Below are positions 37,816 through 47,861 of a stretch of DNA of 64,000 nucleotides, in pieces (the stretch's first letter is position 1; the number at the start of each line of letters is the position of its first letter). The stretch comes from Pseudoalteromonas luteoviolacea H33-S. GTDB lineage: Bacteria; Pseudomonadota; Gammaproteobacteria; Enterobacterales; Alteromonadaceae. The translations under genes were made by a program, and so were the position numbers. Below the pieces are notes generated by a model that was not told the DNA's origin, did not search any database, and saw only the letters and a program-made list of their open reading frames with translations. Where the stretch lies: contig NZ_AUXY01000013.1 in the NCBI RefSeq assembly GCF_001625695.1, positions 85,386 through 149,385 of the forward strand, written 5' to 3'.

Positions 37816-39116
37816 TGGGAATTTTTCCGCGTAGTGCGTTTGGTCAGACGGTATTTTTTGTTGCCGCATTGCTGCTTATAAACCAAATCGTTTCGTATAT
37901 AACAGTCACTTTATATGTGTTCAAACCGACATTTGAGCAAGTGAATTTAATGCTTGCGAAGCAAGTGAAAACAGTATTTATTGACTGGGAAGAAGGGGTT
38001 GAAGTGGACTCCGCGTTATCAAATAAGTTTTTTGAGATAACGGGAATTGATGTGATGACGCAAAAGGAGGCGTACATTAATGGCTTGGGCCAAGCCCGTG
38101 AATATAGCTTGCTCTCTCGGAGTATGTCAGAGCAGCTCAATGGTTCCGCGCGAGTCAGGATCAGCCAAGGAGATCCAGTAGTCTATTGGGTTGAAGCGCC
38201 ACAAGCTCCGGGGTATTGGGTAAGAGTCCCTTTAACTGGGTTTTCAGAAACTAAGTTGGAATTTTTGGTTTTTTACTTATCGAGCATTGGTTTTCTGAGC
38301 GTACTGGGTGGGTGGCTCTTTGCAAGACATTTGAATCGGCCATTAAAAGCATTGCAAACAGCTGCAAGCCGAGTGGGTGTCGGGGACTTTTCGACACGTC
38401 TGGTTGAACAGGGATCAACGGAAGTAATAGAAGTAACTAAGGCATTTAATCAAATGTCCAAAGGTATTGCTGAGCTCGAAAGCGATCGTCGATTGCTGAT
38501 GGCCGGTGTGTCCCATGACCTAAGAACGCCTTTGACACGAATACGTTTGGCGACAGAAATGATGTCTGATGAAGAAGCCTACCTAAAGGAAGGGATCATC
38601 GACGATATTGAGGATATGAACGCCATTATTGATCAGTTCATTGAATATCTTCGTCATCACAGCAGTGGTGAAATGCACCAAGAGAATGTAAATACGCTCG
38701 TAGAGGAAGTGGTGCATGCAGAGCAGCAGCATAAACGAACAATAAATGTAAGTCTTACAGAAAAAGTGCCGTGGGTACAGGCCAATCATGTTGCTTTGAA
38801 ACGCGTTTTGACCAATATGATTGAAAATGCCATCAAGTACTCCGAAGGTGAAATTGATGTATCAACACATCTAGAACCTAAAAATAACGCGGTGGTGATC
38901 CAAGTGAAGGATAGGGGACCTGGGATCCCTGAGTCCGAGTTAGAATCTGTATTTGAGCCGTTTAAGCAAGGGGACCAAGCGAGAGGCTCCGATGGAAGTG
39001 GGCTAGGTTTGGCAATTATTAAGCGTATTGTGGCAACGCACGGTGGTAAAGTATCTTTAAGAAATAGAGTGCAAGGCGGCCTATGTGCAGAGGTACAGCT
39101 TCCAATATATAAGTAA
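37815..39116 (+). CDS. envZ: Osmosensor histidine kinase EnvZ
   Basis: A 433-residue inner-membrane sensor kinase. Two transmembrane helices (about 12-34 and 150-172) bracket a periplasmic domain. They are followed by HAMP, the H box [22 protein letters not shown] with phospho-histidine at about 234, and the ATPase domain with [10 protein letters not shown] (N), [10 protein letters not shown] (G1) and GSGLGLAI (G2). Pairing with ompR and the match of [16 protein letters not shown] to EnvZ support the name. A 12-bp hairpin follows the stop. Confidence 0.95.
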   Translation: MGIFPRSAFGQTVFFVAALLLINQIVSYITVTLYVFKPTFEQVNLMLAKQVKTVFIDWEEGVEVDSALSNKFFEITGIDVMTQKEAYINGLGQAREYSLLSRSMSEQLNGSARVRISQGDPVVYWVEAPQAPGYWVRVPLTGFSETKLEFLVFYLSSIGFLSVLGGWLFARHLNRPLKALQTAASRVGVGDFSTRLVEQGSTEVIEVTKAFNQMSKGIAELESDRRLLMAGVSHDLRTPLTRIRLATEMMSDEEAYLKEGIIDDIEDMNAIIDQFIEYLRHHSSGEMHQENVNTLVEEVVHAEQQHKRTINVSLTEKVPWVQANHVALKRVLTNMIENAIKYSEGEIDVSTHLEPKNNAVVIQVKDRGPGIPESELESVFEPFKQGDQARGSDGSGLGLAIIKRIVATHGGKVSLRNRVQGGLCAEVQLPIYK

Positions 39117-39124
39117 TCCTTCAG

Positions 39125-39152
39125 GTAGCAGCTTGACTCGTCAAGCTGCTAC
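39125..39152. terminator. Hairpin shared by envZ and the convergent small-peptide gene F
   Basis: Perfect 12-bp stem GTAGCAGCTTGA / TCAAGCTGCTAC with a CTCG loop. It lies 8 bases after the envZ stop and 15 bases after the stop of the convergent peptide gene at 39167. T-rich sequence follows on the plus strand (TACTTTATTAC), so it may serve both. Confidence 0.75.
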
Positions 39153-39166
39153 TACTTTATTACTAA

Positions 39167-39340
39167 TCAAATTGTGCAAGTTGAAGTGCAAACGGCTGGA
39201 TGAGTTGGGCAGATCTGCCAGCTATTGTGTTGCGGCGCAACACGTGTCTTACGAGCACCCGCGACCTCATGGGTAAGCGCTAGGTCAACTTGATTATTAT
39301 GTAAGCTTTTAAGTGCTTTTTTCTTTAGATTTAGTTTCAT
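39167..39340 (-). CDS. Small Cys-containing peptide with GG-type leader (copy F), putative RiPP precursor
   Basis: A 57-residue peptide, read on the minus strand from ATG at 39338-39340 to TGA at 39167-39169. It begins MKLNLKKKALKSLHNNQ and its leader ends LTHEVAGA at about residue 29, matching the other leaders (LKSL...T..VAGG) but with GA instead of GG. The core has three cysteines in ICPTHPAVCTSTC; THPA(V/I)C is shared with copy E at 39608. AAAGGATTAAACT precedes the ATG as the ribosome-binding region. It is easy to miss because of its size. Function unknown; exported or modified peptide inferred. Confidence 0.65.
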   Translation of the reverse strand: MKLNLKKKALKSLHNNQVDLALTHEVAGARKTRVAPQHNSWQICPTHPAVCTSTCTI

Positions 39341-39607
39341 AGTTTAATCCTTTTCTAATTACGTATTAATTCTCGAGGTCACCATTACCTCAGCTCTTAA
39401 CTTAACGAGAACTGTAGGTAGTGTAAATCGTTCTTAGTTGAGCAATATTCAACCTGTTCATATTGTCAAAGTGTAGATACTCACAATTAGGAGGAACTTT
39501 CTTTATGAGCGCAATCCATTTTTTGAACGATAAGCTATTGATGAACGGGGTTTTTAAATTTGTATTAATAGTAAAGCTTGGTCAATCCAAGCTTTACCTG
39601 TATTTAA
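39341..39607. other. Spacer between peptide genes E and F
   Basis: A 267-base AT-rich region. It holds the E-gene hairpin at its right end and presumably the F promoter near 39360-39480, which I cannot define. No further coding frame is credible. Confidence 0.5.
39571..39597 (-). terminator. Hairpin after peptide gene E
   Basis: Perfect 11-bp stem GTAAAGCTTGG / CCAAGCTTTAC with a 5-base loop, 11 bases after the stop of the minus-strand gene E. In that direction it is followed by TATTAATAC, a weak U-rich tail. Confidence 0.65.
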
Positions 39608-39808
39608 CTAGACGCACATATCAATAGAAGGACATAAGCCTATAGATTGGCAAATAGCCGGGTGAGTGTCGCATACGTAGTAACTGTTGCAATCAATTCT
39701 AGAGTTGAAGGTTGCACCACGGCCTGCACCGATTTGCTTAGTTTGCTGTGCGTCTAGGTTTTTGGCGTTGAGATCTTTGATGTGTTTCTTTTTAAGTTGT
39801 AATTTCAT
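39608..39808 (-). CDS. Small Cys-rich peptide with GG-type leader (copy E), putative RiPP precursor
   Basis: A 66-residue peptide starting MKLQLKKKHIKDLNAKNLD at the ATG preceded by AAGGAAAT (7 bases away); a longer frame starts at 39832 but lacks this site. The leader ends TKQIGAG at about residue 29. The core RGATFNSRIDC... has five cysteines spread evenly (IDC, VC, IC, LC, MC), including THPAIC shared with copy F. The even Cys spacing and leader point to a disulfide-rich or modified secreted peptide. No transporter or modification enzyme is nearby; family not recognised with certainty. Confidence 0.68.
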   Translation of the reverse strand: MKLQLKKKHIKDLNAKNLDAQQTKQIGAGRGATFNSRIDCNSYYVCDTHPAICQSIGLCPSIDMCV

Positions 39809-39939
39809 CTGTATTTCCTTTATCAAAATCATATTATGTCAATTTATTTGACTAAATTACTTTAAATAGGAACTCGGCCTGTGTAAATATTGTTCTATTG
39901 AAGATTGTTCAAGATGAGTAATTCTTGATTTTTAGACAT

Positions 39940-39967
39940 AAAAAAACGCCCAACGAGGGGCGCTTTT
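39940..39967 (-). terminator. Intrinsic terminator of pckA
   Basis: Read on the minus strand, AAAAGCGCCC-CTCGTT-GGGCGTTTTTTT forms a GC-rich stem (one bulged base) followed by a U-run. It lies about 20 bases after the pckA stop. Confidence 0.85.
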
Positions 39968-39987
39968 GATAAAGGAAAGGGTGTTGC

Positions 39988-41526
39988 TTAACCGCGAGGA
40001 CCTGCTGACTTGATTGCGTCAGATACGTCGTATTTCTCGAAGTTAGCTTTAAAGTCTGCCGCTAGTTTAGCTGCGTACTCTGCATACTTGTCTTTATCTT
40101 CCCAAGTGTTTACTGGGTTAAGTAGCTTTTCATCTACGCCATCTACCGCAACTGGGATATCTAAGTTCAATGCTTCAATATGTTGAGTTTCAACGCCTTC
40201 TAGCGTGTCATTCACGATAGCATCAATAACGGCACGTGTTGTTGGAATGTCGAAGCGCTTACCTACACCGTAAGGACCACCAGTCCAACCTGTGTTTACT
40301 AGGTATACTTTTGCACCAAACTCACGTACACGCTTCATTAGCAATTCAGCATAAACACCTGCTGGACGTGGGAAGAACGGCGCACCAAAACACGTTGAGA
40401 ATGTAGATTCGATATCAGATGTTGAACCGATTTCAGTTGAGCCAACTTTTGCAGTGTAACCACTTAAGAAGTGATAAGCAGCAGCTTCTTCAGACAAAAT
40501 AGATACAGGAGGTAATACACCACTTACGTCACATGTTAAGAATACAACTGCACGAGGTTCGCCTGCACGGTTTTCTACTTTACGTTTTTCAACATGCTCA
40601 AGTGGGTATGCTGCACGTGTGTTTTGCGTTAGGCTTGTATCTGCAAAGTCTGGTACACGGTTTTCATCAAGTACAACGTTTTCTAGGATTGTACCGAACT
40701 TAATCGCATTCCAAATAACAGGTTCATTCTTTTGAGATAGGTCGATACACTTAGCATAACAACCGCCTTCAATGTTAAATACACTACCAGGAGCCCAACC
40801 GTGCTCGTCATCACCGATAAGGAAACGCTTAGGGTCTGCAGAAAGCGTAGTTTTACCAGTACCTGAAAGACCAAAGAATAAAGTCGTGTCGCCTTCTTCA
40901 CCAACGTTTGCACTACAGTGCATAGGTAGCACACCTTTAGCTGGTAATAAGAAGTTCTGTACAGAGAACATCGACTTTTTCATTTCACCGGCGTAATGCA
41001 TACCTGCGATTAGCACTTTGCGCTCTGCAAAGTTGATAATAACCGTACCATCACTGTTTGTGCCATCACGCTCAGGGTCACATACAAAAGATGGAACGTT
41101 CATTACCTGCCATTGGGGTAAATCAGCTGCATTATATTTGCTAGGTTCGATAAACATGTTTTTAGCAAAAATATGGTGCCAAGCCGTCTCAGTAGTTACA
41201 ACTACTGGCAAATAGTGCTCAGGATCTGAACCAACTTCTAAGTGAGAGACAAAGTGGTCATTGCTGTGCACGTGTGCTTCTACACGAGCCCAAAGAGCAT
41301 CAAATTTTTCCGCATCGAATGGACGGTTGACGTTACCCCATTGGATGTCATTTTCTGTGCTTGGCTCTTTAACAATAAAACGGTCGTTAGGAGAGCGACC
41401 TGTGCGGCGGCCTGTTTTTGCTACAAAAGCTCCATTCGCTGCTAAAGTCCCTTCACCACGCGAGATAGCGTGTTCGACAAGTTCAGCTGCAGTTAAATCG
41501 ACAAAACGAGTAGCGCTTGAAGTCAT
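39988..41526 (-). CDS. pckA: Phosphoenolpyruvate carboxykinase (ATP)
   Basis: Converts oxaloacetate and ATP to phosphoenolpyruvate and CO2, the entry to gluconeogenesis. The 512-residue product has the kinase P-loop [18 protein letters not shown], the metal-binding site [10 protein letters not shown], and the [16 protein letters not shown]-terminal signature, all of the ATP-type enzyme. In enterics pck lies beside envZ-ompR; here it is the same neighbourhood, but two peptide genes separate it from envZ. Upstream DNA has a probable -10 and two large palindromic operators. Confidence 0.98.
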   Translation of the reverse strand: MTSSATRFVDLTAAELVEHAISRGEGTLAANGAFVAKTGRRTGRSPNDRFIVKEPSTENDIQWGNVNRPFDAEKFDALWARVEAHVHSNDHFVSHLEVGSDPEHYLPVVVTTETAWHHIFAKNMFIEPSKYNAADLPQWQVMNVPSFVCDPERDGTNSDGTVIINFAERKVLIAGMHYAGEMKKSMFSVQNFLLPAKGVLPMHCSANVGEEGDTTLFFGLSGTGKTTLSADPKRFLIGDDEHGWAPGSVFNIEGGCYAKCIDLSQKNEPVIWNAIKFGTILENVVLDENRVPDFADTSLTQNTRAAYPLEHVEKRKVENRAGEPRAVVFLTCDVSGVLPPVSILSEEAAAYHFLSGYTAKVGSTEIGSTSDIESTFSTCFGAPFFPRPAGVYAELLMKRVREFGAKVYLVNTGWTGGPYGVGKRFDIPTTRAVIDAIVNDTLEGVETQHIEALNLDIPVAVDGVDEKLLNPVNTWEDKDKYAEYAAKLAADFKANFEKYDVSDAIKSAGPRG

Positions 41527-41589
41527 GTTTATACCTAAATGTGAGAATTGAACGGGATAGCTCTGGCTATTAAGTACCTAAAGCTTGAA

Positions 41590-41595
41590 ATTATA
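41590..41595 (-). promoter_or_regulatory. Possible -10 element of pckA
   Basis: On the minus strand TTAG-TATAAT gives a perfect -10 with an upstream extended TG-less context, 64 bases before the pckA start. The -35 at 17 bases upstream is weak, which fits an activator-dependent promoter. Tentative. Confidence 0.45.
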
Positions 41596-41675
41596 CTAAC
41601 AGATGCATTTGAGATATTCGAGCCCTAAAGGGTGCAGAAATTGCAATTTTTTGACAAAAAAAGTGAATAATTTCA

Positions 41676-41723
41676 ATGATACCGGTGTCATGAAAGTTGC
41701 TGTTTTTATGACACCGGTATCAT
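41676..41723. promoter_or_regulatory. Pair of 16-bp inverted operators upstream of pckA
   Basis: ATGATACCGGTGTCAT (41676-41691) and ATGACACCGGTATCAT (41708-41723) are exact reverse complements, centre to centre 32 bp, about three helical turns. Each is itself a palindrome with one mismatched pair around CCGG. This is the size and symmetry of LacI-family operators. They are about 80-115 bp upstream of the presumed pckA transcription start. Together they could also fold as a long hairpin, but a terminator here facing right would serve no gene. Confidence 0.6.
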
Positions 41724-41735
41724 TTTTTTACAAAC

Positions 41736-41759
41736 AAAAAGCCGCCAAAATGGCGGCTT
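41736..41759 (-). terminator. Intrinsic terminator of hslO
   Basis: On the minus strand, AAGCCGCCA-TTT-TGGCGGCTT with a following TTTG run; 9-bp GC-rich stem starting 28 bases after the hslO stop. Confidence 0.85.
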
Positions 41760-41787
41760 GAGTTTAGATGAACTAGATGTACCTTAT

Positions 41788-42633
41788 TTAATTAAAAATA
41801 GACTTTATATCTTGTTCATTAAAACGGTAATCAGTGAGGCAGTAATGGCAGCTTAGTTTTACTTCACCGTGCTGTTCAATATCCTCTAACAATGCTTGTT
41901 GACCAACATTGACTAGCGCACTGATGGTTTTTTCGCGGCTACACCCACACACAAAGTTCACAGCTTGTGGTTCAAACAGCTGGGGGTTGTCTTCGTGATA
42001 TAAACGAGTCAGCACTGTTGGAGCATCTAATTCTAATAGCTCATCTTCTTTTATCGTGTCACTGAGTGCTTCTAAGTGTTCAAAGTCACTTTGCGATTTC
42101 TCTTTGTTGACCGGAAGAACTTGCAAGAATAGACCTGCAGCTTTGACAGCATCTTCACCAACCTTAGTGGCGAACCATAATCTAGTTCTCAACTGCTCTG
42201 ACTGCTCAAAGTAGTCCTCCAAACATTTTGCTAATGAGTCAGAAGTCAACGGCACGACGCCTTGGTACCTTTCTCCTTTATCAGGAGAAATGGTGATAAT
42301 CATATGGCCTTTACCAATTAAGTCACTGATGCCTGAACCTGAGATCTGGCCGTCGACTCTTGCGATACCTCGCATGTTTTGCTGGTGATTACCATTTATT
42401 ACGGCATATTTTACAGGGCCATCGCCTTGAAGCTGTACTGCAATGTCACCTTCAAACTTAAGTGTTGCCGTTAGCAGGCTGGATGCGACGAGTAATTCAC
42501 CTAATAAAGCTTGTACTTCTGTTGGGTAGTTGTGACCTGCAACAATGTCTTTTAGTGTATGCTCGACCTGTACTAATTCGCCTCGTACATCGAGATCGTC
42601 GAAAAGATAGCGATGAAGTAAATCTTGTTTCAT
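41788..42633 (-). CDS. hslO: Redox-activated chaperone Hsp33
   Basis: A holdase chaperone switched on by oxidation, which releases zinc from four cysteines. The 281-residue product has the N-terminal fold with LLHRYLFDDLDVRGELVQ and the redox switch near the C-terminus: C-x-C in FVCGCSREK and C-x2-C in LSCHYCLTDY. It lies 11 bases downstream of hslR on the same strand, the usual hslRO operon. Confidence 0.97.
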   Translation of the reverse strand: MKQDLLHRYLFDDLDVRGELVQVEHTLKDIVAGHNYPTEVQALLGELLVASSLLTATLKFEGDIAVQLQGDGPVKYAVINGNHQQNMRGIARVDGQISGSGISDLIGKGHMIITISPDKGERYQGVVPLTSDSLAKCLEDYFEQSEQLRTRLWFATKVGEDAVKAAGLFLQVLPVNKEKSQSDFEHLEALSDTIKEDELLELDAPTVLTRLYHEDNPQLFEPQAVNFVCGCSREKTISALVNVGQQALLEDIEQHGEVKLSCHYCLTDYRFNEQDIKSIFN

Positions 42634-42644
42634 CTATAAAGACC

Positions 42645-43055
42645 CTAATTTGATTTTAACTTAAGCAGCTCACGGCGCTGCTTTTTATCTGGCTTGTGCT
42701 CTGGGCGTGGTGCAAAGAAACTATTGTTTTTTCTAGCAATGGCATTTTGCGCCCGCTTTTCAATGCTTTCTGCTGACTCTTCATAAAGCGTCTGAGCAAT
42801 TGGAGCGGCTTGACGTTTGTCCATTAACTTTAAAACAGTGATGTGTTTTTCATCATGACCCTGGGCTACTTCGATGGATGCGCCAATGTCGACATGACGG
42901 CTCGGTTTGCACCTTTGGCCGTTATATCTGACTTTACCACCTTGGATCATTTCCCGGGCAATTGTGCGCGTTTTATAAAAGCGCGCAGCCCAAAGCCATT
43001 TGTCCAATCTGACTTTTGCATCATCTTGGTTGTTTTCTGGATTGAGTTTTGTCAC
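42645..43055 (-). CDS. hslR: Ribosome-associated heat-shock protein Hsp15
   Basis: Binds free 50S subunits that carry nascent chains and helps recycle them. The 136-residue product has an S4 RNA-binding domain (VRLDKWLWAARFYKTRTIAREMIQGGKVRYNGQRCKPSRHVDIG region, residues about 15-60) and a basic C-terminal tail (PEHKPDKKQRRELLKLKS). It is the first gene of hslR-hslO, divergent from the type II secretion operon. Confidence 0.93.
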   Translation of the reverse strand: MTKLNPENNQDDAKVRLDKWLWAARFYKTRTIAREMIQGGKVRYNGQRCKPSRHVDIGASIEVAQGHDEKHITVLKLMDKRQAAPIAQTLYEESAESIEKRAQNAIARKNNSFFAPRPEHKPDKKQRRELLKLKSN

Positions 43056-43130
43056 AATTCTTTAACTACATTAGCGTCTTGCTCTACGGTGAAATTTATC
43101 ATATTTTAACCGTCAAAAAAAGCATAGCGC

Positions 43131-43157
43131 TTGATAGGTCAAGGAATGGCGTATTAT
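43131..43157 (+). promoter_or_regulatory. Possible promoter of the gsp operon
   Basis: TTGATA (43131-43136) and TATTAT (43152-43157) with a 15-bp spacer, shorter than ideal. It would give a leader of about 155 bases before gspC. Weak support; the 265-base hslR-gspC gap holds nothing clearer. Confidence 0.3.
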
Positions 43158-43320
43158 GAAAACTTGAACAAATGGTTAATACTGTGTTCAGTTTATTCAT
43201 GTCATATCTTGTACCGATTTAATTTTAAGTTTCACATTTGCACGCTTGTTGAATCGAGATCGAAACGGTACACTGAGGCGTTCAATAGAATAAGAAAAAG
43301 TCTCATTAAAGAATTTTTAT

Positions 43321-44217
43321 ATGGAATTACAGATACAACAGTTACAGAAAATATTACAAGGGTTGCCCCACGCTAAGCTTAGTCGCGCAGTGGTGTTCTT
43401 AGCTGTTGTATATATTGCCTTCCTACTGTCTCAGCTCTTTTGGCTACTTTTTCCAAAACCTGAAGCAGCATCGATTAATCTCGCACCCAACCAGACTCAA
43501 AATAGCACTCAGGCAGTGAGTAGTGCATCTATTTTAGCCCAACACATTTTTGGTAAAGCAAATGAAAAGCCTAAAGACGCAGACAAGCCTAAACCGGTTA
43601 TTTCTAATGCGCCGGAAACGCGTTTAAATGTGAAGTTAACAGGCATCGTTGCGGTCAGTAAAAACGACAGCGCAGGCCTTGCGATTATTGACTCGCAAGG
43701 CAGGCAAGAAACGTATTTAGTGCAAGATGTGATTAAAGGTACACGTGCAAAGCTTGCACAAGTACTGCCAGACCGCGTGATTTTGGATGTGAGTGGTCGA
43801 TTTGAGACCTTAATGCTTGATGGACTCGACTTCACGCAGCAAGTTGCCATGCCTACCGCACCAAAGAAAAACGCTGCGCCTAAAGAAAGTCGTATAAGCG
43901 AACAAACCCGCTCAGAGCTGGCACAACGTCGACAAGAGCTTTTGAATGAACCAGGTAAGCTTTTCGACTATATTAGAATTTCACCAGAGCGTCGCAATGG
44001 TCAACTTGTTGGCTATCGTTTGCGTCCTGGAAAAGATCCTGAACTTTTCAAAAAGATGGGTCTCAAAAATAACGACCTGGCCATTGCGATAAATGGCTAC
44101 CAACTCACGGATATGAAACAGGCTATGACGGCTATGAACGAGCTCAGAGAGAGCACCGATGCCAACATAACCATCGAACGCGATGGCCGCACTTTAGATG
44201 TGCAATTCAGCCTGTAA
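43321..44217 (+). CDS. gspC: Type II secretion protein GspC
   Basis: The inner-membrane clamp that connects the platform to the secretin. The 298-residue protein has one N-terminal helix (AVVFLAVVYIAFLLSQLFWLLF), the HR domain (TRLNVKLTGIVAVSKNDSAGLAIID) and a C-terminal PDZ domain (YIRISPERRNGQLVGYRLRPGKD...AIAINGYQLTD). First gene of a 12-gene operon C to N. The ribosome-binding site is poor. Confidence 0.95.
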   Translation: MELQIQQLQKILQGLPHAKLSRAVVFLAVVYIAFLLSQLFWLLFPKPEAASINLAPNQTQNSTQAVSSASILAQHIFGKANEKPKDADKPKPVISNAPETRLNVKLTGIVAVSKNDSAGLAIIDSQGRQETYLVQDVIKGTRAKLAQVLPDRVILDVSGRFETLMLDGLDFTQQVAMPTAPKKNAAPKESRISEQTRSELAQRRQELLNEPGKLFDYIRISPERRNGQLVGYRLRPGKDPELFKKMGLKNNDLAIAINGYQLTDMKQAMTAMNELRESTDANITIERDGRTLDVQFSL

Positions 44218-44245
44218 AAGACACTAATTTTGGAGTTTAAGAATA

Positions 44246-46309
44246 ATGGGTAGAAAGCTACACCTCACAAGAATCAGAAAAGGGTTAGCTAAGTATGCAG
44301 CTCTGTTGTTTGCGGCTGGATTGTCATTGTCAGTGTCTGCGGTTGAGTATGCGGCCAACTTTAAAGGAACTGATATCAATGAGTTTATTCTCATTGTGGG
44401 TAAGACACTCAACAAAACAATCATCATAGATCCAAATGTACGCGGCAACATTAATGTACGTAGCTTCGAGTTAATGGACGAAGAGCTATATTATCAGTTC
44501 TTTTTAAGTGTCTTAGAAGTATACGGCTATTCAGTCGTTGAAATGCCTAATGGCATTATGAAAGTAGTGCGTAGTTCTGATGCCAAAAAGGCAAATGTAC
44601 CACTTGTAAACGATAATAGTGAAGGCGACGGTGATGTGATGATCACCCGTGTCGTTGAAGTAAAAAATGTATCGGTTCAGGAATTAGGCCCTCTTATTCG
44701 TCAATTTAGTGACCAAAAAGATGGCGGTCATGTTACTAACTTTAACTCAGCTAACGTGATGATGTTGACTGGCCACGCCGCTTCGGTAAACCGTTTGGTG
44801 AATATCATTCAATCAGTTGACCAAGCAGGTGATCAGCGTGTTGATATTGTAAGGTTAAAACATGCTACTGCCGATGACGTCGTTCAAGTTGTTGAGAAAA
44901 TTTATAAAGACACAGGCAAAGGTCGTGTTCCTGAGTTTTTGATTCCTAAAATTGTTGCTGATGGCAGAACGAATAGTGTGGTTGTCAGTGGTGAAAGTCA
45001 GGCAAGAAATAAAGCAATTGAGTTAATTAAACGCCTTGATGATGAATTAGAAAACCAAGGAAATACGCAGGTATTCTATCTCAATTACGCAAAAGCAGAA
45101 GAGCTTGTAAAAGTACTTCAGGGCGTGAGCAAAACGCTACAAGAAGAAGCTCAGGGCGCTGGAAAAACAACCCGATCACGTAGTTCAAATCGCAACGAAA
45201 CGAGCATTGAAGCGCATGATGATTCAAACTCGTTAGTCATTACTGCACAGCCAGATACGATGCGCTCGTTGGCAAACGTTATTGAGAAGCTTGACGTACG
45301 TAGAGCTCAGGTATTAGTAGAAGCGATTGTGGTCGAGGTTCTTGAAGGGGATGGTATTAACTTCGGCCTGCAATGGATCACAGAGCAGGGCGGCATGTTG
45401 CAGTTCAAAAATGGTACCACGGTACCGGTTGGTTCATTAGCGGTTGCTGCTGAGCAGGCACGTGACAAAACAATCAAACGTACCGTTCAAGCAGACCAAA
45501 CTGCAGAGCTACGTGATTACGAAGAAACCGTTGAAGGTGATTTAAATGCACTTGGCAAGTTACTTGGCGGTGTAAATGGTCTTGCTGCAGGTGTAGTTAA
45601 AAATGATTGGGGCGCAATTATTCAGGCAGTATCTACAGACACTAACTCGAACATTCTAGCAACCCCATCTGTCACAACCATGGATAATGAAGAAGCTTCC
45701 ATGATTGTGGGTCAAGAAGTACCAATTCTTACGGGTTCTTCTGCCGGTGATAATAACTCTAATCCGTTCCAAACAGTTGACCGTCAAGAAGTGGGTATTA
45801 AGCTCAAAGTTACCCCTCAAATCAATGATGGTACTGCCGTGCAGTTGACGATTGAACAAGAAGTGTCAAGTGTCAGCGGTGCGACTTCTATTGATATTGC
45901 AGTTAATAAGCGTGCCATTAATACCACGGTAATTGCAGATGATGGCGGTATGGTTATTCTGGGCGGTCTGATTGACGAAGATGTACAAGAGAGTGTTTCT
46001 AAGGTACCTCTACTTGGCGATATTCCAATTCTTGGTCACCTATTTAAGTCAACCAATACGACAAAACGTAAACGTAACTTATTGGTATTTATTCGCCCAA
46101 CGATTGTACGTGATAGCCGCAGCATGAATGAACTCAGTCACGCCAAGTACAAGTTCATCCGTAACGAGCAAATCAAAAAGCAAGAAGACGGTATTGACCT
46201 AATGCCATTTGAAGAGTCACCGGTGTTACCTGAATGGAATGATGCTATGATTTTGCCGCCAACGTATGAGCAGTACTTAGATCAGCAAAATGAGAAGAAA
46301 GATGACTGA
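44246..46309 (+). CDS. gspD: Type II secretion secretin GspD
   Basis: Forms the outer-membrane pore for folded exoproteins. The 687-residue protein has a signal peptide ending VSAVEYA, N0-N3 domains ([25 protein letters not shown] at N0), and the secretin core with [35 protein letters not shown] region. Length and order are typical. It overlaps gspE by 8 bases. Any pilotin would be encoded elsewhere. Confidence 0.98.
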   Translation: MGRKLHLTRIRKGLAKYAALLFAAGLSLSVSAVEYAANFKGTDINEFILIVGKTLNKTIIIDPNVRGNINVRSFELMDEELYYQFFLSVLEVYGYSVVEMPNGIMKVVRSSDAKKANVPLVNDNSEGDGDVMITRVVEVKNVSVQELGPLIRQFSDQKDGGHVTNFNSANVMMLTGHAASVNRLVNIIQSVDQAGDQRVDIVRLKHATADDVVQVVEKIYKDTGKGRVPEFLIPKIVADGRTNSVVVSGESQARNKAIELIKRLDDELENQGNTQVFYLNYAKAEELVKVLQGVSKTLQEEAQGAGKTTRSRSSNRNETSIEAHDDSNSLVITAQPDTMRSLANVIEKLDVRRAQVLVEAIVVEVLEGDGINFGLQWITEQGGMLQFKNGTTVPVGSLAVAAEQARDKTIKRTVQADQTAELRDYEETVEGDLNALGKLLGGVNGLAAGVVKNDWGAIIQAVSTDTNSNILATPSVTTMDNEEASMIVGQEVPILTGSSAGDNNSNPFQTVDRQEVGIKLKVTPQINDGTAVQLTIEQEVSSVSGATSIDIAVNKRAINTTVIADDGGMVILGGLIDEDVQESVSKVPLLGDIPILGHLFKSTNTTKRKRNLLVFIRPTIVRDSRSMNELSHAKYKFIRNEQIKKQEDGIDLMPFEESPVLPEWNDAMILPPTYEQYLDQQNEKKDD

Positions 46310-47861
46310 AGCAAGTATGAGTGTTGTTGAGGCGCCAATCGATACAGAGGCAGCCTCAGCTGCGACTGATGAGGTGCTAGAAGAACAGCAAGCTCAGTTG
46401 CGTTTGCCGTTCTCTTTTGCGCGCCGAGAAGGTGTATTGCTAAGTGACGACCCGAAAGGCCTTAAGGTCTTTCATAAAGGGGATGTGTCGTTAGACGCGT
46501 TGCTTGAAGTACGTCGTATCGCCGGTGGTGGTTTCAATATCGAAATCATCGATGAAGATAAATTTGAATTATTGTTAGAAGCCGCTTATCAACGAGATAG
46601 CTCTGAAACTCAACAGATGATGGAAGACATCGGAAATGAGGTAGATTTGTTCTCACTTGCTGAGGAGATGCCTCAGACCGAGGACCTACTAGCTGCAGAT
46701 GATGATGCACCAATCATTAAGTTGATTAATGCGATGCTCAGTGAAGCAATCAAAGAAGGGGCATCGGATATTCATATTGAGACATTCGAAGCAGATTTAG
46801 TGATTCGATTCCGAGTTGATGGTGTTCTCAAAGAAGTACTTAAACCCAATAGAAAGTTATCTTCGCTACTGGTTTCTCGTATTAAGGTTATGGCTAAACT
46901 GGATATTGCTGAAAAGCGAGTTCCCCAAGACGGTCGTATTAGCTTGAGAATTGCCGGCCGTGCGGTTGATGTGCGTGTATCTACTATGCCATCAAGCTTT
47001 GGTGAGCGTGTTGTACTGCGTCTACTGGATAAGAACAATGCGAGACTAAACCTGGAAGATTTGGGGATGACAGAGCGTAACCGTGAGCTGTTCTCTGAAA
47101 TCATCGCTAAACCGCATGGTATTATCTTAGTTACTGGCCCAACCGGTTCTGGTAAAAGTACCACCCTATATGCGGGTATGACACAGATTAACTCGAAGGA
47201 TCGTAACATTCTTACGGTTGAAGATCCGATTGAATATGAAATCCCCGGCATTGGTCAAACTCAGGTAAACCCGAAAGTAGACATGACATTTGCACGTGGA
47301 CTACGTGCAATTCTACGTCAGGACCCAGATGTTGTTATGGTCGGTGAGATCCGAGACTTAGAGACTGGGCAAATAGCAGTTCAAGCTTCATTGACGGGTC
47401 ACTTAGTAATGTCAACACTGCACACGAATACAGCGTCTGGTGCTATTACGCGTATGGAAGATATGGGGGTCGAGCCATTCTTATTGTCTTCGTCGTTACT
47501 TGGTGTGTTATCTCAGCGTCTCGTCCGTACTTTGTGTCCTAGTTGTAAAGAGCCGCATCTTGCAGATGACAGAGAATGTGAGCTATTGGGTGTTGAAAAA
47601 GGCTCACAAACCACGATTTATCGTGCTGTTGGCTGTGAAGAATGTAATTTTAACGGCTACAAAGGCCGTACCGGTATTCATGAGTTACTTGTTGTTGATG
47701 AGCATATTCGTGAGCTTATTCATAATGGTAAGGGTGAACAGGCGGTAGAGAAGTACATCCGTCAATTCAGTCCTAGTATTCGCCAAGACGGATGTTCACG
47801 TGTTCTAGCGGGGAAAACAACGCTGGAAGAAGTGATGCGAGTAACACGTGAGGAAGGATAA
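46302..47861 (+). CDS. gspE: Type II secretion ATPase GspE
   Basis: The cytoplasmic motor that drives pseudopilus assembly. The 519-residue product has the Walker A motif GPTGSGKST, Asp box EDPIEYE, Walker [16 protein letters not shown], His box HTNTA, and a tetracysteine zinc element (CPSC ... CEEC). The ATG at 46302 gives the common ATGACTGA-type overlap with gspD; an in-frame ATG at 46290 is also possible. Its stop overlaps the gspF start. Confidence 0.97.
   Translation: MTEASMSVVEAPIDTEAASAATDEVLEEQQAQLRLPFSFARREGVLLSDDPKGLKVFHKGDVSLDALLEVRRIAGGGFNIEIIDEDKFELLLEAAYQRDSSETQQMMEDIGNEVDLFSLAEEMPQTEDLLAADDDAPIIKLINAMLSEAIKEGASDIHIETFEADLVIRFRVDGVLKEVLKPNRKLSSLLVSRIKVMAKLDIAEKRVPQDGRISLRIAGRAVDVRVSTMPSSFGERVVLRLLDKNNARLNLEDLGMTERNRELFSEIIAKPHGIILVTGPTGSGKSTTLYAGMTQINSKDRNILTVEDPIEYEIPGIGQTQVNPKVDMTFARGLRAILRQDPDVVMVGEIRDLETGQIAVQASLTGHLVMSTLHTNTASGAITRMEDMGVEPFLLSSSLLGVLSQRLVRTLCPSCKEPHLADDRECELLGVEKGSQTTIYRAVGCEECNFNGYKGRTGIHELLVVDEHIRELIHNGKGEQAVEKYIRQFSPSIRQDGCSRVLAGKTTLEEVMRVTREEG

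Noticed and set aside
41676..41730. The pckA operator pair read as a plus-strand terminator (16-bp stem then T-run)
   Set aside because: No plus-strand gene lies upstream to be terminated, each arm is itself palindromic, and hslO has its own terminator; an operator pair is the simpler explanation.
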